Shown here: positions 1-12,765 of the stretch, piece by piece
How positions within the stretch are numbered: position 1 is the stretch's first letter
Layout of the letters: each line of letters begins with the position of its first letter
Assembly: GCA_016584305.1 (NCBI GenBank)
Contig: JACEEZ010001777.1
Location: 485,354-549,353 of the forward strand
DNA: 64,000 nt
Direction of reading: 5' to 3'
From: Chionoecetes opilio
Taxonomy: Eukaryota > Arthropoda > Malacostraca > Decapoda > Majidae
Notes under the pieces: model-generated
Seen by the model: the letters and a program-made list of their open reading frames with translations, nothing else
Databases searched by the model: none
Told to the model about the DNA's origin: nothing
Translations under genes and position numbers: made by a program

Positions 1-150
1 ATCCAACCAGCAGTGAATGGAGGTAAGCGGGGTTTGTGACCTGCCTCCCGGGGTGGTTGGCCAAAACTAGAGGACAGGAGAGGAGGAAGAGGAGGATAGG
101 AGAGGACCTACAAGCTTGAGCTTGAGTTAGGTGTCACCCAGCTGATGCTG
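1..150 (+). repeat. SINE-B fragment and flank of a composite repeat
   Basis: The segment around CAGCAGTGAATGG and CCTCCCGGGGTGG matches the body of the tRNA-type SINE at 59330-59555 (opposite strand). It continues into CTTGAGCTTGAGTTAGG and GTCACCCAGC, the same order as 62745-62900. This is therefore the left part of another copy of the TIR element seen complete at 62435-63849, whose right end lies at 3281-3366. The match fades after about position 150. Confidence 0.6.
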
Positions 151-373
151 TCAATGAAGCCTCTGGTCCGCCGTTCTCCCACACACGTAGTATTATGTTG
201 GGAGAGCAGCAAAACTAGGTGTTTCATTTTCCCCTCATTCCTCTTTCTGCATCACATTCATACGGGGTCCCCCCTCCCTGAGGGGCCCCCTGCCTCTCAT
301 TCTCTCTCAAACGTGCTCTCAGAGAATTCTCCTAGAATTCTTTTACACTTTCAGCCACACGACTGTCACTCCT

Positions 374-650
374 CTACTCATCACACAACGCCAGCAGGTA
401 CTCCATCTGCCTATCCACACTCATGTCTCTCATCTCTCGCCATTCTTCCACTCCGATTTCTCCTACCACTACCTCCAACGTCTTAGTTCTAGCATACTCA
501 TACCGTTCACATTCCAGCATCAAGTACTCCACAGTTTCATCCACTCCTGTCTCACACATCACACACGTCTTGCTAACACCATTCTTCCATCTGTACATAC
601 GACTATTTACCTCTTTAGCTATACTTGATCTTGATTTTGATCTTGATATT
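374..650 (-). pseudogene. LINE ORF2 C-terminal fragment with CCHC-like zinc motif
   Basis: The minus frame contains RMYRWKNGVSKTCVMC followed by ETGVDETVEYLMLEC. This C-x2-C ... x4-C arrangement is the usual end of a non-LTR retrotransposon polyprotein, where a histidine normally precedes the last cysteine; here it is tyrosine. Only about the last 90 residues remain, and the N-terminal part of the open frame reads into the neighbouring SINE. It is a truncated LINE copy on the strand opposite to the LINE at 925-3240. The clade cannot be assigned from this piece. Confidence 0.55.
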
Positions 651-662
651 ACCGTAAAGTAT

Positions 663-925
663 AAAATCTTTCTCTGCACCGTCGAGTGGCCTAAGAACAC
701 CCACATGCTGCCCATTAACTCTACCTATGAATGCGAGTGCATCGGAGGCCACAGGGGGGCGACATGAACCTCTAATAACAAGCGTCACTATAAAAATCCT
801 GCCTGCGCCACCACGGGCGAGGACCAACCATCACAGCCCTCGAGTGAACCTCCAGGGCCTACCATCCCACCCTGGAGGTCACTGCCTAACGGCGCTGTAG
901 GCACACATACACACACACACACACA
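663..925 (+). repeat. SINE-A, 3' portion
   Basis: It contains the conserved SINE-A body: CCTAAGAACACCCAC, a TCGGAGGCCACAGGGGG variant, GCGCCACCACGGGCGAG, CTCCAGGGCCTACCATCCCA and GGCGCTGTAGGCACAC, ending in (CA)n. The tRNA-like head present in the copies at 23657 and 63278 is absent. The tail is joined directly to the 5'-truncated LINE at 925. Confidence 0.8.
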
Positions 926-3180
926 GATTCAGAGGTAGCGAAGAACCATCAAGACTAGACCTACTATTGACGAAAGAACTGGAAGTAATAAGTAAAGTAA
1001 ATTATCAATGCCCACTTGGAAAGAGCAACCATGTACTTATTGAATTTGAAATAAATGCTAGCAAAAAAGAGGGCAGAAGAGAAGAACACAAGAAAGGAAG
1101 ATACAATTATGGAAAAGCAGACTTTGACGGATTAAGAACATTCTTCGGAGAGACAGACTGGAGTAGTTTCCATGCAGCAAGGAGTACCCAGAAAAAATGG
1201 GATGAGTTCATCCAAATTTACACCGAAGGAATAAATAGTTATGTTCCAAGGATAGTTATCAGAGAAAAGAAAAAAAATTAATGGTTTAACAGAATATGTG
1301 AATTAGCAAGACTAGAAAGAGAAAAAACATGGAATAGTTGGAGGAAAAAAGGAGGTATCAACCTTTGGGAGAAGTACAAAACAACTAGAAATGAATATGT
1401 AAGAATCCGAAGAGAAGAAGAAAGTAACTATGAGAGGAATATAATAGAAAAATGTAAGAACGAACCGAAACTTTACTATAGATATATTAATGGAAAAATG
1501 AAAAACAAGGAAGGAATAGATAATCTCAAGGTAGAAGGCATAGTGTATGAAGATGCATTACAACAGGCTGAGGTGATGAATAAGTGCTTACAGACTGTAT
1601 TTACAAGAGAAAGTAAATTTAAACCGAAAAATATAATAGCAAAAGAAAATATAATGGAAGACATAAAAGTAGACGTAATAGAAGTAAAAAGGCTAATGGA
1701 AAGTCAGGATGTGAGAAAAGCCCCGGGTCCAGATGGAGTGTCGAACTGGATAATGAAAGAGTGCAGTAACCAACTAGCAGGAAAGTTACATAGTGTAATT
1801 GAGAGTTCACTCAAGGAGAGCAGAGTCCCGCTTGATTGGAAAAGAGCAAACATTGTGCCAATTCACAAAGGAGGAGACAAAGAAGAACCGCTAAATTACA
1901 GGCCAGTATCACTAACAAGTGTAGTGGCAAAAATGTGTGAAAAAATTGTGAAGGGCAGATGGTTGAAATATTTGGAAGAGACAAACACACTCGCAGGTGG
2001 CCAGTTTGGATTTAGAGGAGGAATGTCATATACAACGAATTTATTAAGCTTTTACTCGAGAGTGATCGATGTGACACAGGAAAGAGAGGGGTTGGTCGAT
2101 TGCATATACTTGGACCTAAAGAAGGCATTTGACAAGGTACCTCATAAGAGACTGCTCTGGAAGCTAGAACATGTAAGAGGATTGAAGGGTGGTTTGCTGA
2201 AGTGGATGGAAGACTTTTTGACCAACAGAGGGATGAGAACAGTAATAAAAGATCAGAAGTCAGAATGGTGCAGTGTGATAAGTGGAATTCCTCAAGGATC
2301 AGTATTGGCCCCAGTGATGTTCTTGGTCTATGTAAATGATATAACAGGAGTAAATAGTTATATGAGTTTATTCGCTGATGATGCTAAATTACTATTACTA
2401 AGAAAAGTAGAAAGTAAAGAGGACTGTGAGCATTTACAAAAGGATCTAGATAAGATTTTCAGATGGAGTCAAATATGGGAAATGGAGTTTAATGCTAAAA
2501 AGTGTAAAGTGATGGGAGTGGGCAGTAGCAAAAAGAGACAGAGAGGAAAGTATTCGATGGGAAATGAATGGATAATCAAAACAAAGGTCGAAAAAGATCT
2601 GGCAGTATGGAATACGGATAATTTGTCACCAGAGAAGCATATAAACAAGATCACATATCAGTTGCTGAGGAATATAAGAATGGCATTCAAATATCTGGAT
2701 GAAGAGATGATTAAGAAATTGATAACATCTTTGATTCGACCAAGGTTGGAATATGCGGCAGTGATTTGGTCACCACATAAAAAGAAGGATATAAGGAAGA
2801 TTGAGAGAATACAAAGAGCAGCCACAAAAATGGCTCCAAGCCTGAGACATTTACCATATGAGGAAAGACTTTCAAGACTGAAACTCCCAACTCTAGAGAA
2901 AAGAAGAGAAAGGGGAGATTTTATAGCAGTGTATAGAGCATCAATGGGTCTGGAAATAATTGATAGAGAAGATCTGCTTGTGTGGGACGATAGAAGTACA
3001 AGAGCTCATGAGAAGAAATTGAAAAGGACAACATGCAGGAGGGACATAAAAAAATACAGCTTCCCATATAGAAGCATAGAAGCCTGGAATAACCTTGATG
3101 CAGAAGTGATTAATGCAAGAAGTATTCAGGACTTCAAAGGCAAGCTGGATAATAGTAGATTTAGAGACGGGACTGTATGA
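925..3180 (+). pseudogene. LINE endonuclease (partial) and reverse transcriptase, one in-frame stop
   Basis: One reading frame covers the whole segment with a single stop, TAA at 1279-1281, in an A-rich run after REKKKN. Reading resumes in the same frame as WFNRICELARLERE. Downstream of 1498 the 560-codon open stretch has the order expected of a non-LTR RT: KAPGPDG (about residue 74), NYRPVSL, QFGFR, YLDLKKAFDKVPH, GIPQGSVL, the catalytic FADD at 2371-2382 (about residue 292), then a C-terminal region with RGDFIAVYRASMG and AWNNLDAEVINARS typical of CR1/Jockey-group elements. The catalytic aspartates are intact. Only the missing 5' end and one stop inactivate it, so the copy is young. It encodes target-primed reverse transcription machinery. 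Confidence 0.85.
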
Positions 3181-3240
3181 GCATAGCTCTTTTCCTGTAT
3201 GTTACAACTAGGTAAATACAACTAAATACACAAACACCAA
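925..3240 (+). mobile_element. CR1/Jockey-type LINE, 5'-truncated
   Basis: The copy starts inside the endonuclease domain (RFRGSEEPSRLDLLL, then GKSNHVLIEFEI) and runs through a complete reverse transcriptase to a short A-rich 3' end with TAGGTAAATACAACTAAATAC-like sequence and an A tract. Such a tail is common in CR1-like LINEs of invertebrates (recalled, not searched). It abuts the (CA)n tail of a SINE. Beyond its end the sequence matches the right arm of the composite TIR element at 62435-63849, so the LINE seems to have inserted into that element. Confidence 0.8.
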
Positions 3241-3280
3241 AAAAAAAAAAAATAATAAAAAAAAATATGTGTACGAAGCA

Positions 3281-3366
3281 GCGCGAAACTTGGGGAGATA
3301 ATGCGCGCAAGTCGGGATGGTAAGAATTTAGGACTCAGCGCGAAACTCGCGGATCACGAAACTTGC
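3281..3366 (+). mobile_element. Right arm of GAGTTTCGCG-type TIR element, terminally truncated
   Basis: The sequence TAAGAATTTAGGACTCAG followed by GCGAAACTCGCGGATC matches 63745-63830, the right arm of the complete element at 62435-63849. The last roughly 30 bp, including the terminal GGGAGGGTAGTG, are missing, and the sequence passes straight into a hAT transposase fragment. Confidence 0.65.
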
Positions 3367-3569
3367 ATTGCCGCTTGGATGATGTGTTTGTTAAGTACAA
3401 CACGGCCATACCCAGCTCTGCAGCCGTGGAGAGACTGTTCTCCCAGTGGTCGGACATCATGAAGGCCAAGAGAGCGAGTCTGACCTCCGATAATTTTGAG
3501 AGATTGGTCTTCATGAAGGGGAACATGGACCTGCTCAATATGGAATTGTCACCAGAGGACTCTGAATAA
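3363..3569 (+). pseudogene. hAT transposase C-terminal dimerisation domain
   Basis: The translation contains YNTAIPSSAAVERLFSQ, then DIMKAKRASLTSDNFERL and VFMKG. This is the conserved C-terminal dimerisation block of hAT-superfamily transposases (family pattern: P.s.a.ER.FS...i...R..L...n...L.fl). About 60 residues precede the stop at 3567-3569. The upstream DDE core is absent, cut off where the frame meets the TIR-element arm at 3366. A truncated remnant with no visible function. Confidence 0.75.
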
Positions 3570-3849
3570 AGAGTCTGAGGTTAAGGGTCTGATGATCAAT
3601 GAAATAAAATTTGTAGTGTTGTGTACTTATACTAATTACTACCCCTTAGTGTTCACTTCAGTTGATATATTGAGTGAGTGGTGACAATGAGGGGAAGGTA
3701 AAATGTGAGCTATAACATCTGTGGGGCGCTGAGGGGTAAGTATGAAACAAATACTAATATATATATCAATAATTATTGCCTGAAGTGATTTAGTAAATAA
3801 TATATAAATGCACAACCACAAAGTGCTTTACCTCTATTTTTATAATATA
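3570..3849. other. No recognised feature
   Basis: AT-rich sequence with no coding signal or repeat match elsewhere in the window. It may be 3' flanking sequence of the hAT remnant. Confidence 0.4.
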
Positions 3850-4219
3850 CAGGTTGAAGTTCCCAAACTCGGCATCCCAAGACTCGGCAACACCCAAAAC
3901 TCGGCTATGGTTCCGGATTTTCCAAAACATGGCAGAACACCCAAAACCCGGCGCGTAGTTGCCGGGTCGGCCGCTAGGTGCCACCACACTAGGCAGCTTG
4001 GTTTCTCCCGCCGATTTGTTTGTTGTTATTGTTCAGTGGTGTTGTGACTGTAGAGTTGTGTACACTGTTATTTTGTGTACTTCTACAGGTCTGTTATTGA
4101 TATTATGGCTCCCAAACCATTTTTTTCCCCTTAATATATCTACGTTCTAAAAGTCGGAAAATTCCATTACTCGGCTCGGCGCTGGTCCCGAGGTTGCCGA
4201 GTTTGGGAACTTCAACCTG
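3850..4219 (+). mobile_element. Nonautonomous pogo/Tigger-like MITE (CAGGTTGAAG family)
   Basis: A 370-bp element with 25-bp terminal inverted repeats beginning CAGGTTGAAGTTCCC, flanked on both sides by TA, as expected for Tc1/mariner/pogo insertion. Inside, ATGGCTCCCAAAC near 4105 matches the first codons of the transposase-like ORF in the longer copy at 19725-20221. This copy therefore looks like an internal-deletion derivative that kept the 5' untranslated sequence and the start codon. Confidence 0.85.
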
Positions 4220-4221
4220 TA

Positions 4222-4835
4222 TATGCAGAGAAAATATCACATAATTGGTTTGCGAATGTGCGGACTTGCGGTAGCGGCAGTGTGAGCTTCAAGAAATTTG
4301 CGGACTTGCGGTTGCAGAACGTAAGGATTGGGGTTTGCGGATTTTCGTTTGCGGTGCCCACTTCTGTCATTTACACCAGCTAATACTTCCTTTACCTTAC
4401 TAATGTAAGGTACCACAATCTTTTTCTTATCACCCGCATATACCCATACCAATTCATACACAAACATACATTCTTTTTTTTTTTGAGGGGAGAAGGTTTA
4501 ATGATTGACAAATGACTTACTGTTTGAAATCTGGCTCCCCAAGATTAAGATACAACATATAACACTCTACACATGCAACTATATAAACATAATCACATAA
4601 ATTAATTCAGATAAAGTTGTCTATCAAAGCAACATCAAGTTATATTGCACACTTTTTCCTACCTCTGAATTGGAAAATTTGGGATCATCTGCTGTTCCTA
4701 ATAGTTCATTTGCTGTTTTTGCAAGCTCTAAGTCCTCCTGTGCATTGTATTCGTCAAGCCATTTTGTGGCCTCAGCTCCTGGGGTGTCATCTCTGGAAGA
4801 TACATTAGATAAAGCCTTAATACCACAGTATATTC
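4222..4835. other. Unassigned repeat-like sequence
   Basis: Contains repeated GCGGACTTGCGG motifs (4258-4345) and a T tract near 4470, which look like the edge of an old element. I see no ORF of recognisable family and no clear partner end. Confidence 0.3.
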
Positions 4836-4889
4836 AATGATGAAAATCTCATATACAAACAATGGAATTCATAGCAGTAATAATAGAAT

Positions 4890-5560
4890 AACCTACCTAA
4901 ATAATAGAAGAAATTTGTGCGTGGCATTTATGGACATGGAGAAAGTGCATGACAAAATTCATGAGGGAATATGGCAGATATTTCATATCTATGAGGCACA
5001 GATAGAAAGCTATTCGGAGCTGCGGCAAGCTTATTAGGGAAAGTGAGGCGTGTGTAAGGATGGGTAGAGTTTTGTAGAGTAGTACTGTAACAGCAGAAAT
5101 GTGAAGGTTAATCTGAGACAAGGGTGTGTCATGTCTCCGAGGTCGTTTAACATCTACATGGTTGAAATAGTAAAGGTGAAAGTCAGGATATGAGAAAAAG
5201 GGATGAGACTGGTTTATGGAGACAACAGGAAGAGAGTCAATTACTATTTGTGCATGAAACAGACCTTGTTGTGGATAACAGCGAGAAGCTGCTAAGTCTA
5301 GTTACAGAATTTGGGAAAATTTTACAGATGAATGCTGAAAGTAAATGTGACAACGAGCAAATTGATGAGATGCAGTAGGTAAGAGTACATGTGATGCTGA
5401 AATAAAGCTGAATAGTGAGAGGCTAAAACATGTTTTGATATTTGGGAATCGATATTGAGGCAGGGGGCTCAATAGAGACAGAGCCATCAGTTATACTGGG
5501 TGAAATGAGAGGATTTTGGAGAAAGGATGATCTGTCTGTTGAAGAAAAAACTGGGAATGC
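4890..5560 (+). pseudogene. Decayed non-LTR reverse transcriptase
   Basis: Pieces of an RT occur in successive frames: NLCVAFMDMEKVHDKIHEG (for the AF.D.EKA.D block), VNLRQGCVMSPRSFNIYM (the RQGC.MSP.LFN.Y block) near 5107-5160, and LLFVHETDLVVDNSEKL at 5240-5295, where the catalytic FADD is replaced by FVHE. The rest, VTEFGKILQMNAESK, fits the region after the active site. Several stops and frameshifts are present. This LINE type differs from the one at 925-3240 and is much older. Confidence 0.65.
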
Positions 5561-5739
5561 TGGAAGTATATAGCTACCCACACCGACTGAGTCGAGCTGT
5601 GGGTAGGGCAGTCAGCTCAGTCTGTTTGATAGTTGGTTGGTTTTGTCTGTTTGTCCACACTCTAACTCAAAAACATTTTATTGTAAGGTCATCAAATATG
5701 GCATGTAGGTAGAACTAAAGCCTACCCTACCACATATCA

Positions 5740-6140
5740 CAATGATTTTGAAGCCAACAGGTAAAAGGTCAAGGTCATGAGGTCACAAAATGTCAAACTC
5801 AATAACAAATGATGTTACGGTCACCACACTTGGTATGTGAGAAGACCTTGGGCATACCACATGTTGCAATTATTTCCAGGTCAAAGAGTCATAGGTCAAG
5901 GTCATGAGGTCACAGAATTTCAAAATTAATTTTGGCTCATAGGGTTTTATTGTAAAAGAGAAGGACACAAAAATTTCAATATGAGTTGGTTTGGAGTCTG
6001 AGACACCTCCACACGGCCAAATGACCTTAACCTTGGCTTTGACCTTGAAGATAGGTAGGGTAGAGCTCCCTTCACACATTCCATAATCAAACCCCGATAG
6101 CACCACAAATTTTATTATTGGCTCTATCGTGAAATTAGAC
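5740..6140. repeat. AGGTCA-rich repeat
   Basis: AGGTCAAGGTCATGAGGTCA occurs at about 5767 and again at about 5892. The reverse complement, as TGACCTTAACCTTGG and TTTGACCTTGAAG, lies at 6021-6050. AGGTCA is the half-site recognised by many nuclear receptors. Here it forms closely spaced direct and inverted copies inside what is probably a dispersed repeat. No protein is recognisable. Confidence 0.5.
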
Positions 6141-6189
6141 CACAATAAACGCCGCCCATGATAGCCTCACAAAAATGTCACGATGTATA

Positions 6190-6741
6190 TACTGTATTTT
6201 ACTGCTTATAAGAAGCTGCATCTTGGAAGACGCAACCTGATTTTGGAAAGAAATTTCTAAGACAAAAAAACAAACAGATTTTCTACCGATAGGCGGTAGT
6301 AAAATCTACCAAATTTCTCTGTAGGCAGTGGTCCGGTGTCTTTTTGCTGCTCTGTTGTCGTATCTTACAACTTCTAGCTTGTTTGCGATAATTTCCAGGA
6401 CTGAAAAGAGCTTGTGATACGTGTGACAGGCTGGTGGTAAATGATACATCAACACTAGCAGACGATAGTTGACGCTGTTGGCGCCAATCTGCCTAGGCGG
6501 AATGGCTCCCGCCAGTACCGTAGTAAACATCACAGCGTGAGGCCAGATTAGTTGATTTGAATGTCTTATGGTATTCAAAATACTTGTAACAGGTAAGTAC
6601 TGAGGTTACAACATATAAGCGGCTGAATTGAATAGCTACCTAAACTAACCTTTTACAACATTTGTTTTGGAAGACGCATGAGTATTTTTCAGGGAAATTT
6701 TTGGGGAAAAAAGTACGTCTTATAAGCTGTAAAATACGGTA
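6190..6741. mobile_element. TIR element, TACTGTATTTTAC family
   Basis: The left end TACTGTATTTTACTGCTTATAAG and right end CTTATAAGCTGTAAAATACGG-TA are inverted repeats flanked by TA, giving about 550 bp. An internal piece (AAGTATTTTGAATACCATAAG in reverse) recurs at 61430-61460, and an end fragment recurs at 31905-31935 and at 62672-62725. There is no transposase coding sequence. Confidence 0.7.
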
Positions 6742-7635
6742 AGTATGTGTCATGTCGGTCGTAAGATGGTCATTATGGAGTCATGTCAGCTGTAAGACTA
6801 CGTCACAAATGGAAAACTAAGGGTCATTTTGTCGTCACGATAAAGCTACGATAACCACGATAGTGCCACGACGGTGCCATGAACATATCACAAATAAAGT
6901 GTGCGGCGGCATTGTCCAGCCACGTATGGGCCCGAAAAAAGTTTGTTGGTCTATCGTGACCCATATTTAGCTCCATCATGACGCAATCTCTGTAGAGTCA
7001 ATCCTCGATTTGGTAACGTAGGCATACAATATGCCTAGCAAAGCCCCCGCACCCAGACAGCTGCGAGGTGGATCACCACTGAGTTGCCAGCTCGTACCAC
7101 AATAAGGGTATGTAAACAAAGGGCAACAAAAGCCTCTCCTCTTCCCGTCTCATTAATATTTAATTTCCTTCTTAAAATTCCTATTTCATTAATTTCTGCT
7201 GCATCAAATAAAGGGTCGTCAAGAAAATATTCTGCAACAATAAGAATAGCCACATAGATAAATTTCGGCAGCTGCTATCTTGGTAGCAATGTGTATTGTG
7301 AAGCGTCCATTATCATTCAGTAGGGAGATTGTGAGGGGCGAGGGCATGACCGCTACTGAACGCAACAGTGGTGTCACTTTGGGGAAATGTAAGGTAAGGT
7401 CTTCACTGCTTGAGGTGCTTAATGTTTTGGAGGCGATGTGCAGGCTGGCTGACGAAGTGGATGGCACAGAGGAGGTGCGAGATGCTGCACAAAACTCCGA
7501 CAATTCAAACAATGTGCGGACAATTCGAACTTCAGTTCGAATTATGGAAAGTTGTTGATAAATTTGAATGGGGCCTGAAACAGGTCGAATTATCCGAAGT
7601 TTGAATTATACGGGTTCGAATTAGAGAGGGTTCAC

Positions 7636-7637
<2 letters not shown>
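6742..7637. other. Possible degenerate TIR element, otherwise unassigned
   Basis: Near 6993 AGTCAATCCTCGATTTGG and near 7620 TTCGAATTAGAGAGGGTTCAC resemble a diverged pair of pogo-type ends (AGT.AA.CCTC). The right side meets a (TA)n tract. Short AATTCGAA motifs repeat at 7505-7620. No recognisable protein. The inverted-repeat match is weak. Confidence 0.3.

Positions 7638-7704
<67 letters not shown>
7638..7704. repeat. (TA)n microsatellite
   Basis: Uninterrupted TA dinucleotide apart from one TT slip. It lies directly against the left end of the TIR element at 7705. Confidence 0.95.
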
Positions 7705-9544
<1,840 letters not shown>

Positions 9545-9565
9545 ATATGTATATATATATATATA

Positions 9566-9654
<89 letters not shown>
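9545..9654. repeat. (TA)n microsatellite
   Basis: Almost pure TA dinucleotide separating two TIR elements. Confidence 0.95.
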
Positions 9655-9661
<7 letters not shown>

Positions 9662-9765
9662 AACCTCGATTTCCCGGACTAATAGGGGGAGACTGGTCGG
9701 GAACCGCAAAAGTCCGGAATCGCAAGTAAAAAAAATCAATATATATATATATATATATGTAATAT

Positions 9766-9823
<58 letters not shown>

Positions 9824-9831
9824 TATATATA
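9655..9831 (+). mobile_element. Left-end fragment of CGATTTCCCGGAC-type element plus (TA)n
   Basis: AAACCTCGATTTCCCGGACT, then CTAATAGGGGGA and AGTCCGGAATCGCAAGT, match the first 80 bp of the element at 35558-36390. As in that copy, this head is followed by a (TA)n run (9739-9831). The body and right end are absent. Confidence 0.75.
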
Positions 9832-10734
9832 ACGTATTTGCCGGCGCATAAGACGCAGTTTTTTTTTTTAAGCAAGGGAATGCAAAATTCACCCTGCGTC
9901 TAATGCGGCCATATTACTAATGAGAGGTCGGGTAGAGAAAGCAGAATGGCCAGTGGTGTTTACTAAGGGGGTCTGGAGTGATCTGTGCTGAGCAGTAACC
10001 ACTGAACACAAATTTTTAACTGTTACTAATAATATCAACAATAATGCATAATAGGCGTATTTTGTCCATGCCCTTGGAAGTAAAATTTTACTTATTTAAG
10101 CTCCCCCCACTTATATTTTACTCTTTTGCGTGCATAGAAAAACGAGCAGATACACTGGGCAGCGATATTTTACTCTTTCCTGAAAAAATTATAAGTGGGG
10201 GTTTTGTGGGTGGGGGTTTCAAGAGCCGGGCCCAAAATCAGATCCGGCATAAAAAAATTTATCAAAATCCCAGTAAATGTTTCTTTTTTCCTTTTAAATT
10301 TCTCACCCAAATTCAACATTCATTACATGCGCACGACATCCAAAGGTACTTTTTTTAAATTTAATAGAGGTAAGATAGAAGGATTAGGTAGGTGACTTTT
10401 AAAGGGAAGAAGTCACATATTTTAAAAATTCTCCAGCGACGTCGGGGAACAAATTTCCCCAATCCCTCGAATTTTTCAATGTGCCCGAATCTTTTTGATG
10501 CTTGTGGTTAGCACCAAAATGGTGTATTATTGCTATAGTATAGTAAAATACTTAAAAAATTTTCATAGTGATATTACATTTGAAATAAAAATGTAAAAAT
10601 TTTGGGTATTATGTTATTCCCCCCCCAAAAAGAAACCCTTTTGAGAAATCGCAGGACGAATACGAACATTTCATCAGTCTGATTTAGCCCAAACCAGTGG
10701 GAAGGTCTCGCTGTGTGTCCCCACGGGCCACCAC

Positions 10735-11138
10735 ACCCCCACCCCACCCAGGCACCCACCCGCCCACCACCCCCCCCCCCCACCCCCCCACCCCCCACCA
10801 CACACCCACCCCCACCCCCCATCCCCATCCGCCCCCCACCCCCCCCCACACACACACCCCCCACACGCCAATCACCCACCCCCACCACCCCCCACCACAA
10901 CCCCCCCACCCACCACACATCTCCCCACCACACACCCACCCCCCACACCCCCATCACCCATCCGCCCATCATACACCCGCCCCCACAACCCACCCCCCAC
11001 ACCCCCTCACACTCCGCCCACCACACACCCACCCACCACCCTCCGCCCCCACACACCCCCCCACCCACGCCCATCTACATCCCGCCCACCACCACCCCCA
11101 CCAGTCCACACACACCCGCCACCACACACCCGCCCAGG
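10735..11138 (+). repeat. C-rich minisatellite, unit 1
   Basis: A variable CCCACC/CACACCC/CCGCCCACCA-type repeat with almost no G on this strand. Its complement has dense GGG runs (GGGTGGG, GGGCGG). Homopolymer C runs are longer than in units 3-5, suggesting base-calling error. Confidence 0.8.
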
Positions 11139-12344
11139 TGTTAAAGGGGGAGATGGGGATGAATCAAACCCAGCTTTCATCAGGTTTTAGGCAAAGAATT
11201 TTTGGAAAGTAGATGTAGGTACAGTACCTACATACGTACAGGTCCATGATAGCATTAAACACCTCGCGCACTCGTGAAATTGCTGTGTAGAAAATAGTAT
11301 TCAAAAACAGTTTATAGCGCCCAAAACTTTTCATTTTAATAAAAAAGTCCATTTAGGTTAAAAACAAGCACCCCTTTAAGAGCCAAAACTTTTAGATATC
11401 GATGTGTAATACAGAAATCACGCTACTACCTTTGCTGTGCTCAATAAAATTAAAACCTTTAAACGATATTCCTTGAGCCTCTGTAAAGGTAATGAAGTGT
11501 ACGACACTTTTCTCTGGGGAAAACATCAAAAAAGAGTTTTGGGCAGCGCTACAATCTTTTTGTGATGGCAAGCGGGCGGAGTTTAAAATAAGTATAATTT
11601 ACTCCGGAAGGACACTAAAAAAATACGCCTTATCCCTATAGCAGTGGAGATACTCTATCAATATTCAATTATCTAAGGCGATTTTGCCCACCCCCTTGGA
11701 AGTAAAATTTTTACTTTTTAAAGTCCCCATTTTATATTTTACTTTTTTGCTGCATAAAAAAACTGAGCAGATACACTTCGGCAGCGATTTTTACTCTTTT
11801 CCTAAAAAAATTATACAGTCGGGGTGGGGTGGGGGTTTCAAGAGCCTGGCAATCAGATCGCGCGCATGGACAATCTTATCAAACTCCCCCCGTAAATGTT
11901 TTTTTTTCCTTTAATTTCTCCAATTCAACATTCTTTTACATGCGCACGACATGCAAAGGTTTACTGTTTTTTTAATTAATATGGGTAAGAGTAGTAAGGA
12001 GTAGAGTAGGTGACTCTAACAGGTAAAAGTCAAAAAATATTAAAATTCTCCAGCGACGTCGGGGGAAAAAAATTTCCCAACCCTCGAATTTTTCAAGTGT
12101 CCGAATCTTGTTGATTTTGCTGGCTTAGCACCAAAACGGGTGATTTTTGCTATAGTATATCAAAATTTAAAATATTCTGGGGGATATTACATTGCAATAG
12201 AAATGTATAATTTTGGGGTATATATTTAATCACACAAAAAGAAACCCTTTTAGAGAACCTATCCGGGCACGAATAGAAATTTCATCAGTCTGATTAGCCC
12301 CAAAAACCACGAATAGGAAGGTCCGATCTGGGGAAAAACCCAGG

Positions 12345-12765
12345 GGGCCACCACACCCCCCACCACCACCCGGGCACCCACCGCCCACCCCCACCCCCCC
12401 ACCCACCACCCCCACCCCCCACACCCCCCCACACGCCATCACCATCCCCCCACCACCCGCCCCCCAAAACCACACACCCACCACCCCCCATCCCCCACCC
12501 GCCCCCACACCCCCACCACACACCCCCCCACCACAATCCGCCCACCACACACCCCCCCACCACACCCCCATCACCCCCCCCCAAAACACACGCCCATCTA
12601 CATCCGCCCACCACCACCCCCCCACCACACCCCCATCACACATCCCCCCCCACCCACACCACCCCCCACCCATCCGCCCCACAACCCACCCACCACACGC
12701 CCATCATAATCGCCCACCACCACCCACCCACCCACGCCCATCAACACCCCCCCCAACACAACCCC
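12345..12765 (+). repeat. C-rich minisatellite, unit 2
   Basis: Same composition and place in the unit as the block at 10735, again with extended C runs such as CCCCCCC. Long histidine/proline/threonine-rich or glycine/valine-rich open frames here are by-products of the repeat. Confidence 0.8.

Noticed and set aside
4237..4467. A 76-codon minus frame
   Set aside because: No recognisable domain and composed partly of the GCGGACTTGCGG repeats; treated as noncoding.
10697..11212. Long Pro/His/Thr-rich and Gly/Val/Trp-rich open frames in the C-rich blocks (also 12230-12682, 13871-14485, 15580-16172, 17264-17715, 40574-41170, 42697-43170)
   Set aside because: They arise because a skewed minisatellite lacks stop codons. 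They are open in several frames on both strands and share no domain.
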